From an uncultured Methylococcaceae bacterium (GTDB taxonomy: Bacteria > Pseudomonadota > Gammaproteobacteria > Methylococcales > Methylococcaceae), in the NCBI GenBank assembly GCA_903859815.1, contig CAIOOA010000008.1, forward strand, positions 1 to 32,333: a stretch of 32,333 nt of DNA, given 5' to 3'. The notes beneath the pieces were generated by a model. It was given only the letters and a program-made list of their open reading frames with translations, was not told where the DNA came from and made no database searches. Below are positions 1 through 7,961 of this stretch, piece after piece. Every line of letters starts with the position of its first letter. Position 1 is the stretch's first letter. The translations under genes and the position numbers were made by a program.

Positions 1-71
1 ACGGTATCGGGTTGGCTGCGTAAGTGTTTGATTAAGCGCTGTGAGTGAATCCAAGTTTCACGTCCATGTGA

Positions 72-101
72 CTGGATTCCTGCTTCCCGGCAGGAATGAC
101 G
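72..101. repeat. REP-like palindromic repeat
   Basis: A perfect 8-bp inverted repeat (ATTCCTGC at 76-83, GCAGGAAT at 90-97) around a 6-base loop, within a CTGG...GACGG context. This resembles the dispersed REP-type palindromes often found between proteobacterial genes. It could also serve as the 3' hairpin of a gene upstream of the window. There is no T-run, so a repeat is more likely than an intrinsic terminator. No second copy was seen in this window. Confidence 0.5.
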
Positions 102-267
102 GGTTATACATCAACGTTTTGCCTCATAATGAGAATTGCTGGGCGGCGCCAGACTATTTCGAGGGAGTTGGTTTGCCCATCATAGGCATTTCATAATCAA
201 CCAAATGAGCCGTCCATGCTGGTGGAGAGTGCGTTAGAATTTCAACAAATTCGTTGATAAATTTATC

Positions 268-2379
268 ATGACCTCATTGCCACCAAACCATGAATTACTA
301 CTAACAGGCATTTTTGTAATGTCTGTTTGTTTTTGTCTGGGGGCACTTTCATCCCTACTGGCCTGGTGGTCGGTCAGACTCTCTCTCATCACAGGTCATC
401 TGTCTGCGCTGGCGGGAGCGATGGCAGGACTCGGTGTGTCGCTAGGCATTCTCCTTGGCAACTCGGCAAACAAACTGTCATTGCCACTCCCATCTTTTTT
501 CCCGTTTGCCCGACAATCTCTAATGGTGGACGGACTGTCCGCCTATTTCCTGCTGGTTATCTCTGTCGTGGCGATTGCTGCGACTGTCTATGGTCCGGCC
601 TATCTTCAAGTCCACTCGCCTGAAGCAGGTCCGGCGCGACGTGCCACGCAAGTATTGGCACTCAATGTGTTTTTGGCTTGCATGGCATTCCTCTGTTGCG
701 CGGGCGATGCGCTTACCTTTATTTTGTGCTGGGAAGGCATGACGCTTTCCAGCTATGCCTTGGTCGTATCCGACGACCAAGACGGTGAAAATGCTCGGGC
801 TGGCTTGCTTTATATGATCATGACCCATGCCGGGACAGCCATGTTACTGGTCTCCTTCCTAGCTCTAACCGAGCGGGCCGGGGCATTTGATTTTGCGTCC
901 ATCCGCATGGCGGCGAATGGGCTAGACGGGACCACAAGATCGGTCTTGTTTTTCTTGGCTCTGGTCGGTTTTGCCACCAAAGCTGGCGTGGTTCCACTCC
1001 ATGTCTGGTTGCCACGCGCACACCCTGCGGCCCCTAGCCATGTTTCGGCCTTGATGTCGGGTGTCATGCTCAAGGTCGCAATCTATGGAATATTACGCTT
1101 TGGCTTCGACTTGCTTGCCCCGGTTGCCGAACCGCTCCCATCCGCATGGGGATGGACTGTTCTCATCTTAGGCACGTCATCTGCTGTGCTTGGGGTGCTT
1201 TATGCGCTCCAACAGCATGACCTGAAACGCCTGCTTGCGTTTCATAGCGTGGAAAACATTGGGATCATCCTGATAGGCGTGGGTCTGGCGATGATTTTGT
1301 GGCGACGCGAAGATGCAGGAGGTTCGCTGGCAACCCTCGCCCTCACTGCGGCGCTCTTGCACACAGTCAACCATGCAGCATTTAAAGGCTTGCTATTTCT
1401 TGGCGCTGGTAGCGTTCTTTGCCGAACCCATGTACGCAATATGGAGGAACTCGGTGGGCTTGCCCGACACATGCCTTGGACGGCGGGGCTGTTTCTGCTC
1501 GGCGCAGTCGCCATCTCGGCGCTTCCTCCTTTGAATGGTTTCGTCAGTGAGTGGCTGACCTTCCAAGCCATCCTAGGGGGTGCCAGCCGTTTTCATGGAC
1601 CCTCTGGACTCGCCATCGTATTCTCCGCTGCCATGCTCGCATTAACCGGGGGACTCGCCGCCGCCTGTTTCGCGAAAGCATTCGGCGTCACTTTCCTAGG
1701 TCGCCCTCGAACCTCACATGCGGAACATGCCATCGAAGCTCCGCTTTCAATGTTAGTGGGCATGGGGTGGCTGGCGGCACTATGCGTGTTCCTCGGTATC
1801 GCACCGGGTTTTGCAATGACTCTGCTTGATGCCCCTACAATTGGATTGCTTCACAGCCTTGGGGCAAGTGCCATCGTGACGGCCCACGGGCCGCTGGTAC
1901 TGTCAACGGCATTGGCTACACCAGGCGGGATAAGCGGCACGACCATTTCAATGACGATGCTTGCAATCCTGATTGCATCATTGTTGCCCTTGGCTTGGAT
2001 GCTGCGACGCGGATTTCGAACCGCCCCACAACGAGTCGCACCCACATGGACCTGCGGGATGACCCCAACCGCAAGGTTTGACTATACGGCGACTGCTTTT
2101 GCCAAACCCCTACGGCGGATATTTGCTGCGATCTACCGCCCTCGCAGGGAAGTGATACGGGAAACTGCCGGAACGCCCTATGTGATTCGCCGAATGCAGT
2201 ATACCGGCGATGTTGTGGATCTTGCGGAAACACAGATATATCATCGCATCCATTTTGGAATCACCGCGATTTCACAAGCCATACGTGACCATAGCACTGG
2301 ACGCATACATGTTTACATTGGCTTTGTGCTAGGGGCGCTTTTCTTGTCGCTGCTACTGTTCGGAGGGGGGCAAAGATGA
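268..2379 (+). CDS. hyfB: Hydrogenase-4 subunit B-like proton-translocating membrane protein (HyfB)
   Basis: Antiporter-like (Mrp/NuoL/M/N family) membrane subunit of a group 4 [NiFe]-hydrogenase, expected to translocate protons or sodium ions when the peripheral arm turns over H2. The 703-residue product (E. coli HyfB is about 670) is hydrophobic throughout. It shows the family's charged intramembrane residues: a Glu in CWEGMTLSSYAL, a Lys in GFATKAGVVPLHVWLP, a Lys in HDLKRLLAFHSVENIG and a His/Lys pair in HTVNHAAFKG. It is the first hydrogenase gene in the window, and its TGA overlaps the ATG of hyfC. The ATG at 268 has no obvious Shine-Dalgarno sequence and sits just after a 12-bp palindrome (256-267). 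An internal ATG at 319 has no better site. Family assignment is secure; ion specificity is not known. Confidence 0.92.
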   Translation: MTSLPPNHELLLTGIFVMSVCFCLGALSSLLAWWSVRLSLITGHLSALAGAMAGLGVSLGILLGNSANKLSLPLPSFFPFARQSLMVDGLSAYFLLVISVVAIAATVYGPAYLQVHSPEAGPARRATQVLALNVFLACMAFLCCAGDALTFILCWEGMTLSSYALVVSDDQDGENARAGLLYMIMTHAGTAMLLVSFLALTERAGAFDFASIRMAANGLDGTTRSVLFFLALVGFATKAGVVPLHVWLPRAHPAAPSHVSALMSGVMLKVAIYGILRFGFDLLAPVAEPLPSAWGWTVLILGTSSAVLGVLYALQQHDLKRLLAFHSVENIGIILIGVGLAMILWRREDAGGSLATLALTAALLHTVNHAAFKGLLFLGAGSVLCRTHVRNMEELGGLARHMPWTAGLFLLGAVAISALPPLNGFVSEWLTFQAILGGASRFHGPSGLAIVFSAAMLALTGGLAAACFAKAFGVTFLGRPRTSHAEHAIEAPLSMLVGMGWLAALCVFLGIAPGFAMTLLDAPTIGLLHSLGASAIVTAHGPLVLSTALATPGGISGTTISMTMLAILIASLLPLAWMLRRGFRTAPQRVAPTWTCGMTPTARFDYTATAFAKPLRRIFAAIYRPRREVIRETAGTPYVIRRMQYTGDVVDLAETQIYHRIHFGITAISQAIRDHSTGRIHVYIGFVLGALFLSLLLFGGGQR

Positions 2380-3317
2380 CGGGCGACAAACCGTTAGGGA
2401 TTGTGTTGATTGAGATGGGCATCCTCGTCATATTAGGTCCATTGGTCACGGGCATCATCCAAAAAATCAAAGCCAGGTTGCAAAATAGGCAGGGCGCAGG
2501 GATTCTTCAACCTTACTTTGATCTCATCAAGTTGCTTGGCAAAGGCACTGTCCAAGCGGACACGGCTTCCGGCTTCTTCCATTCAATCCCCATATTGGTG
2601 TTGGCGACCACGGTGGCTGCCGGGGCTTTAGTGCCAGTTGTCCAGTCAGGCCCACCGGCTTTTCCGTTGGGCGATGCGCTGATGCTACTTGGGTTGCTGG
2701 CGTTGGCACGATTCCTGACCGCAGTGGGTGCGCTTGATGCTGGCGGGGCTTTCGGCGGCATGGGTGCATCGCGTGAAATGACGATAGCCCCACTGGTTGA
2801 ACCCGTTTTGATGATGGTCGTGTTTTCAACTGCGTTAGCCGTCGGCTCAACTGAACTTGGCATTCTCGCGGAGCAACGCGGCACGTCATGGATTCTTGCT
2901 TGGCGGGCCGCGGATTTCCTAGGTCTTGCGGCCATGCTGGTGTTGCTCCCGGCAGAGACGGGCCGCATTCCAGTGGACAACCCGGACACCCATCTCGAAC
3001 TGACGATGTTACATGAAGGCATGTTGTTAGAACATTCCGGGCCGGGGCTAGGCTGCATGTTGCTTGCGTCACACACCCGCCAGATTGTGACGCTTGGTTT
3101 GGCAGCAGCACTCTTTTTCCCCATCGGGCCAGTAGGTGCAGGGGTAACGGGCCTATTGCTCGGTTTATGCACTTTCGCGGTGAAGATACTGGTGCTGGCA
3201 GTTTATCTTGCGCTGATTGAATCGTCCTATGCCAAGCTTAGGCTGTTCCAAGTGCCTCAATATCTTGGCATTGGGTTTGTTTTAGCGCTCATGTCACTGG
3301 CTTTGAGGATACTATGA
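2376..3317 (+). CDS. hyfC: Hydrogenase-4 subunit C-like membrane protein (HyfC, NuoH family)
   Basis: NuoH/HycD/HyfC-type membrane subunit that docks the hydrogenase arm to the antiporter-like modules. It has 313 residues (E. coli HyfC is 322) and about eight membrane segments. Diagnostic stretches are the N-terminal loop KARLQNRQGAG and the acidic cytosolic loop AETGRIPVDNPDTHLELTML, which is very typical of HycD/HyfC proteins. The start overlaps the hyfB stop (ATGA) and is preceded by a strong GGAGGGGGG ribosome site at the end of hyfB. The gene overlaps hyfE by four bases at its 3' end, so translational coupling across the operon is likely. Nothing looks truncated. Confidence 0.93.
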   Translation: MTGDKPLGIVLIEMGILVILGPLVTGIIQKIKARLQNRQGAGILQPYFDLIKLLGKGTVQADTASGFFHSIPILVLATTVAAGALVPVVQSGPPAFPLGDALMLLGLLALARFLTAVGALDAGGAFGGMGASREMTIAPLVEPVLMMVVFSTALAVGSTELGILAEQRGTSWILAWRAADFLGLAAMLVLLPAETGRIPVDNPDTHLELTMLHEGMLLEHSGPGLGCMLLASHTRQIVTLGLAAALFFPIGPVGAGVTGLLLGLCTFAVKILVLAVYLALIESSYAKLRLFQVPQYLGIGFVLALMSLALRIL

Positions 3318-3970
3318 ACATAGAAATTGTTCATGCGGTCATCGACGACCTCGGCGCCCTGCTACTGTTCACGATGATAATCATCGTCGGTGCAAGCCAA
3401 ATTTCCCGCGCCATTTATGCGGTGGCTTTTCAGTCGCTATTCATTGCCATCGCCGGTGCGGTACTGGCGATGGCTACCGGAAATGTTGACCTTTGGGTGA
3501 TCGCCGGCATCACCCTCACCGTCAAGGCCATCGCTTTGCCTTGGCTGTTACTATGGGCCATACGGCGCATGGATGTGAAACGTGAGGTTGAGCCTGTGAT
3601 TCCCGATCTAGCGACTCTGACGCTTGCCGTCATGTTTGTCGTCATGTCATTCCATCTGAGTGCCTCGCTGGGCAGTGTGCGTCAAGCGATTTCGGGTAAC
3701 GCCCTCCCCGTCGGCATTGCGCTGACACTGAATGGGGTGTTGGTCATGGCAACCAGAAAGACCGCGCTGAGCCAGATGGTAGGCTTGTTCGCATCGGAGA
3801 ATGGGATATTCTTCACGGCTATGGCTGTCACCAAGGGAATGCCGCTCATCATCGAAATTGGCGTGATCCTCGACGTGATACTGGCCGCTTTGGTGATGAC
3901 GATCATGGTTCTTAGGGTTCGCTCGACGGTTGATGCCGACATCGCGGACTTGGACCGGCTAAGGGGATGA
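3314..3970 (+). CDS. hyfE: Hydrogenase-4 subunit E-like membrane protein (HyfE)
   Basis: Small membrane subunit of 218 residues, close to the 216 of E. coli HyfE, whose C-terminal part is NuoK-like. Six to seven hydrophobic helices are visible, beginning with LGALLLFTMIIIVGASQI. The segment QMVGLFASENGIFFTAMAV carries the conserved membrane Glu expected on the ion path. In the complex it lies between the HyfC-like and antiporter-like subunits. Its ATG overlaps the hyfC stop, and only three bases separate its stop from hyfF. In Hyf operons HyfD would normally sit between C and E; here hyfC runs straight into hyfE, so HyfD is absent from this position. Confidence 0.88.
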   Translation: MNIEIVHAVIDDLGALLLFTMIIIVGASQISRAIYAVAFQSLFIAIAGAVLAMATGNVDLWVIAGITLTVKAIALPWLLLWAIRRMDVKREVEPVIPDLATLTLAVMFVVMSFHLSASLGSVRQAISGNALPVGIALTLNGVLVMATRKTALSQMVGLFASENGIFFTAMAVTKGMPLIIEIGVILDVILAALVMTIMVLRVRSTVDADIADLDRLRG

Positions 3971-3973
3971 AGC

Positions 3974-5437
3974 ATGGCTGAGACACTGCTCTGGGTTATT
4001 CCGCTCGTCCCTGTCGTCACTGCGCTGCTGATGCTAGCGACGAGCAATCGTAAGCTGCTATCAACTATTGATGTTGGCAGTTCGGCGATTTTGGCCGCGC
4101 TGACATTGCTACTCGCTCATGAAGTGGAAGCCAGTGGACCACGAAGCCTAGGCATGTTCCGGGTGGACGATCTTGGAATCATCTTTCTACTCCTCCTCGT
4201 TGTGCTTACTCTGGCCGTTTCCATTTACACGGTGGCTTGGCTCAAGCAAGCGGTGGAAGTCGGCAATATGAAAGCTGAGTCGCTTCGATTTTATTTTGCT
4301 CTCGTTCATGCTTTTGTGGCAACCATCGTCGTGACCATCCTTGCCGATAATCTCGGCATCCTCTGGATCGCCATGGAAGGGACGACCATCACCTCAGCCG
4401 TCCTGATTGGCTACCACGGTCATCATCATGGCTTGGAGGCGGCATGGAAATATATTATTGTGACGACCATAGGCATTTCCTTCGGCTTGTTTGGCACTGT
4501 AATCATCTATGCCGCTGCCGCCCAGGTCATGGGTGAGGCAAGCTCGATGAGTTGGCTTGCGATGATGCAAGTCGCCCCCAAGCTCGACCCCGGCATAGTC
4601 CGTATCGGCTTTATTTTCGTAATGGTAGGCTACGGCACCAAGGCGGGTCTCGCGCCCATGCATCTATGGCTACCCGACGCCCATAGTCAGGCACCCACGC
4701 CCATCTCGGCTTTGCTCTCAGGCATCTTGATCAAATGTGCGCTACTCGCAATCATTAGGTTCCAAATGATTGCAGCCGCTGCTTGCGGTGTGGATTTTCC
4801 ACAGCAGATATTGATTGTCTTTGGCCTTGCCTCGATGGTTGTGGCAATGCCATTCATTTTGGCGCAGCATGACCTCAAGCGTCTCCTAGGTTACAGCAGT
4901 GTTGAGCATGTTGGAATCATAGCGCTTGGCCTCGGTTTTGGAGGAGCCGTTGGCACTTATGGAGCGCTGTTGCATGTGGTGAACCACGGCATCACCAAAG
5001 CCCTCGCGTTCATGGCCGCAGGCACTGCGATAGCCCGTTTCGATTCCCGCAACCTACAAGCCATCAAGGGTTTGCTTGCCGTTGCCCCCATTGGAGCAAC
5101 ACTCCTCATGATCGCGTTTTTATCGCTCGCCGGAGTGCCGCCGTTTTCGATCTTTGTGAGCGAGCTCATGATATTACGGGCTGGCATCGGACAAGGAGAC
5201 TGGGTGTCCGTCGCCATTTTCCTTACCATGGCTGTCATTATTTTTGCTGGCTTGCTCCATCATGCCGGCGCGATGGTATTTGGCGAGCCGCCAAAGACAG
5301 CCAGTCACGAACCCGAAGCACGATCCCCATTAATTGCCATGCTATTGCTCGCAACGCTTATGATCTTGCTCGGGCTTACCATCCCTGTAATGTTTGACGG
5401 TTTTTTACAGCGTGCCACGGAGGTCGTCCTTGGTTGA
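3974..5437 (+). CDS. hyfF: Hydrogenase-4 subunit F-like antiporter-type membrane protein (HyfF)
   Basis: Second antiporter-like membrane subunit (487 residues; E. coli HyfF is about 526). It has the same charged-residue plan as HyfB: Glu in LWIAMEGTTITSAV, Lys in GYGTKAGLAPMHLWLPDAHS, Lys in AQHDLKRLLGYSSVEHVG, and His/Lys in HVVNHGITKALAFMAAG. With HyfB it gives this complex two ion-translocating modules, against three in E. coli Hyf and one in Hyc (family knowledge). The start at 3974 follows hyfE by three bases. The 3' end overlaps the likely TTG start of hyfG by eight bases. The subunit is complete with no internal disruption. Confidence 0.92.
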   Translation: MAETLLWVIPLVPVVTALLMLATSNRKLLSTIDVGSSAILAALTLLLAHEVEASGPRSLGMFRVDDLGIIFLLLLVVLTLAVSIYTVAWLKQAVEVGNMKAESLRFYFALVHAFVATIVVTILADNLGILWIAMEGTTITSAVLIGYHGHHHGLEAAWKYIIVTTIGISFGLFGTVIIYAAAAQVMGEASSMSWLAMMQVAPKLDPGIVRIGFIFVMVGYGTKAGLAPMHLWLPDAHSQAPTPISALLSGILIKCALLAIIRFQMIAAAACGVDFPQQILIVFGLASMVVAMPFILAQHDLKRLLGYSSVEHVGIIALGLGFGGAVGTYGALLHVVNHGITKALAFMAAGTAIARFDSRNLQAIKGLLAVAPIGATLLMIAFLSLAGVPPFSIFVSELMILRAGIGQGDWVSVAIFLTMAVIIFAGLLHHAGAMVFGEPPKTASHEPEARSPLIAMLLLATLMILLGLTIPVMFDGFLQRATEVVLG

Positions 5438-7043
5438 CCCTACACTCATCAATGCGTTGCAGGCGAAGGCGATGGGTATCGTCAATGCTGAAATTGGCCC
5501 TCGCCCATCTGACCTCACCGTGCGCCTTAGTCGTATTGACGATCTTCTTGTTGCAGCCGATGTACTGATCAAACAGTACACCATGGCTTTAGCCACTCTA
5601 GTGGCGACAGATGAAACATCGATGCCGGATGGCGACTTCAAGGTTCGCTACATCTTCGAACCCACCACAGCGGATGCCCCGGATTGGTTTGTAACGCTAT
5701 TGGTTTCGGTGGATGCTGCCTGTCCTGAAGTGCCCTCGTTGACAACGATGATCCCGGCGGCAAACTGGCATGAGCGTGAAATGTGCGACCTGTTTGGAAT
5801 CGTCCCCGTGGGTCATCCCGATCCTCGCCCACTGGTGGTTCATGACGGGTGGCCAAAAGGTGTCTTCCCACTTCGGAAAGCCTTCGATGGCTCGCAACGG
5901 GTTCCGGTTGAACCAGCCGAAGAGTTTCCGCACATGGTCACCGAAGGCGAGGGTGTGTTTGAGATACCGGTTGGACCCATTCATGCCGGCATCATTGAAC
6001 CGGGACATTTTAGATTTACGTCAGTCGGCGAGACCGTGCTACTGCTTGATGCCCGACTGTTTTACACACACCGTGGTTTGGAGAAGCGGATGGAAGGCAT
6101 CTCTCCACTGGATGCTTTCTACATAGCCGAACGCATTTGTGGAGTCTGCTCCGTTGCCCATGGCCTAGGTTACTGCGAAGCATTGGAACAAATTGCCGGT
6201 GTCGATATACCCTACCGGGCAAGGCTAATTAGGAGCATTGCGCTGGAGTTGGAGCGGCTTTACAACCACATTGGTGATGTAGGTAATGTCTGTGCCGGTG
6301 CTGCATTCCATTACGGCACTGCCACAGGAGCGCGCTTGAAGGAACGGCTACAGCAGATGAACGAACGGATCGCTGGCAATCGTTTCCTGCGGGGCATCAT
6401 CATTCCCGGTGGAGTGCGCTTGGATTTAACAAGCCATCTTCTTGAATTTATCACCTCCACGCTCCAACACACGCTCACCGATTTTGACAGTCTGATGGAT
6501 CGCATTGAAGCCAATCCCTCCGTCGTCGAGAGATTCGATGATACCGGCATCCTGCAAAATCAAACTGCGATGGATCTCGCCGTGGCCGGCGTTGCCGCTA
6601 GGGCCAGCGGAGTCAATCGGGATGCAAGACGCGATCATCCGCACGGGGCATTTGCAAATGCCGATTCCCCGCAATTGAACGTCATGACCGCCTCGGCGGG
6701 CGATGCGATGGCAAGGGTCATAGTTCGCGCACAGGAAGTCAGGGAGTCAATCCGGCTGGTGGATGAGTTCATTCGGAGACTCAAGCCGGGACCGATAAAA
6801 ATAGCCATCGCCGATCCCTTGCCGGGTGATCGGATTGGCATCTCCGCCATTGAGTCGCCACGAGGGGAAGCCGTCCACTGGTTACGCACCGATGCCAACG
6901 GTCGCGTGGATCGTTATCATCTCCGTTCGCCGAGTTACCACAACTGGCCCGCTGTGGCTTTGGCCGCCGAGACAGCCATTGTCCCGGATTTCCCGCTCGT
7001 CAACAAAAGCTTCGAGCTTTGCTACTCGTGTACGGACCGCTGA
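5430..7043 (+). CDS. hyfG: Group 4 [NiFe]-hydrogenase large subunit (HyfG-like, NuoC-NuoD fusion) lacking the C-terminal propeptide
   Basis: Catalytic subunit. An N-terminal NuoC-like domain (about residues 1-160, including NWHEREMCDLFGI) is fused to a NuoD/HycE-like domain. All four nickel-coordinating cysteines are present: C237 and C240 in ERICGVCSVAHG, and C531 and C534 in ELCYSCTDR. ESPRGEAVHW and RYHLRSPSYHNWPA are also typical. The usual DPC before the third cysteine is ELC here. The protein ends exactly at CTDR, where HycE-type precursors are normally cleaved, so no endopeptidase step should be needed. I chose TTG 5430 because GGAGGT (5419-5424) lies five bases upstream. The frame opens at another TTG (5394) that overlaps hyfF by 44 bases and has no ribosome site. 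The small-subunit ATG starts one base after the stop. Confidence 0.92.
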   Translation: MVDPTLINALQAKAMGIVNAEIGPRPSDLTVRLSRIDDLLVAADVLIKQYTMALATLVATDETSMPDGDFKVRYIFEPTTADAPDWFVTLLVSVDAACPEVPSLTTMIPAANWHEREMCDLFGIVPVGHPDPRPLVVHDGWPKGVFPLRKAFDGSQRVPVEPAEEFPHMVTEGEGVFEIPVGPIHAGIIEPGHFRFTSVGETVLLLDARLFYTHRGLEKRMEGISPLDAFYIAERICGVCSVAHGLGYCEALEQIAGVDIPYRARLIRSIALELERLYNHIGDVGNVCAGAAFHYGTATGARLKERLQQMNERIAGNRFLRGIIIPGGVRLDLTSHLLEFITSTLQHTLTDFDSLMDRIEANPSVVERFDDTGILQNQTAMDLAVAGVAARASGVNRDARRDHPHGAFANADSPQLNVMTASAGDAMARVIVRAQEVRESIRLVDEFIRRLKPGPIKIAIADPLPGDRIGISAIESPRGEAVHWLRTDANGRVDRYHLRSPSYHNWPAVALAAETAIVPDFPLVNKSFELCYSCTDR

Positions 7044-7044
7044 C

Positions 7045-7860
7045 ATGCTGAGAATTCTCATTAATGCGCTACGCACAGGCGTGATGACGACTCGCTACCC
7101 TGATGAGCCGAGCTTACCGCCGGAAAACTTTCGTGGGCAACCTATATTCAGCACGGGCAAAAACCTTCCGCCGCCAGAAGTCTGCCCCGTAGATGCGCTA
7201 TCACAGCATTCTGCAACAGGGGTTCGCCAGCTAGATCTTGCTCGCTGTGTCTTCTGTGGCCGTTGCGCAGAGGATCAATGGGTTGGCGCGGTCACCATGG
7301 GCCGGGACTTTGAACTGGCGGCACGACGACGCTCAGACCTGCGAATCGAAATCACGACCGACGACACTAGAATCACAGAATCGCAACCGGCTTTAAACCG
7401 CGAAGCCGACATGAACCAAGTATCGTCCGAAATTCGCCGGGTGCTGGGTCGGTCACTGCACCTCCGCCATTTGGATGCGGGTTCCTGCAATGCCTGTGAC
7501 TGGGAACTGACCGCCCTACTGAATCCGGTCTACGACATCCGACGACTTGGCATTGATTTTGTCGCTTCACCTCGCCATGCTGACGGGGTTGTCATTACGG
7601 GGCCAATTACGCGAAATCTTGAAACAGCCGTTCGCCGGACGATTGAGGCCATTCCCGATCCCCGCATCGTGATTGCTGTGGGCGCCTGTGCAACGGGCGG
7701 CATTTTCGGGGAGGGATACGCAAACCTCGGCGGTGTCGATCAAGTGCATCCTGTCGATGTCTATATCCCCGGCTGCCCTCCCCGCCCTGAAGCCATCATT
7801 TATGGCATCATGGTTGCTTTGGGGCGACTCGATGCCCGCCAATTGTCAAACCAAGGCTAG
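7045..7860 (+). CDS. hyfI: Fused ferredoxin-like / [NiFe]-hydrogenase small subunit (HyfH-HyfI fusion)
   Basis: Electron-transfer subunit of 271 residues. Residues 1-85 resemble HycF/HyfH (TTRYPDEPSLPPENFRG, then VCPVDAL and CVFCGRC). Residues 130-265 are a NuoB/HycG/HyfI domain with the proximal cluster ligands C148, C151, C215 and C244 (SCNACDWEL, GACATGG, PGCPPRP). A normal HyfH has two CxxCxxCxxxC motifs. Here the first three cysteines of motif one and the last of motif two are missing, leaving C47, C68, C71 and C74. In the crossed ligand pattern of 2[4Fe-4S] ferredoxins these are exactly one complete cluster set. The fusion looks genuine: one open frame, no stop, and no separate hyfH nearby. 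Start ATG 7045 follows hyfG by one base; the frame remains open upstream to 6826 only as a shadow of hyfG. Confidence 0.88.
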   Translation: MLRILINALRTGVMTTRYPDEPSLPPENFRGQPIFSTGKNLPPPEVCPVDALSQHSATGVRQLDLARCVFCGRCAEDQWVGAVTMGRDFELAARRRSDLRIEITTDDTRITESQPALNREADMNQVSSEIRRVLGRSLHLRHLDAGSCNACDWELTALLNPVYDIRRLGIDFVASPRHADGVVITGPITRNLETAVRRTIEAIPDPRIVIAVGACATGGIFGEGYANLGGVDQVHPVDVYIPGCPPRPEAIIYGIMVALGRLDARQLSNQG

Positions 7861-7961
7861 AGTGTAGTACGCGAAGATTAAGCGTCTTTGCAAGTTCTGT
7901 GCTTTAATCAGTCCTACAAAATCCTTATTTCCCCATGAATAGTATTCTTTCGAGGTAGCTT

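Noticed and set aside
256-267. GATAAATTTATC palindrome as an operator of the hydrogenase operon
   Set aside because: It is AT-only apart from its ends, occurs once, and no promoter could be placed next to it, so a regulatory call is not supported.
6826-7044. N-terminal extension of the hydrogenase small subunit
   Set aside because: The extra 73 codons lie wholly within hyfG in another frame. The homologous start begins at ATG 7045, directly after the hyfG stop.
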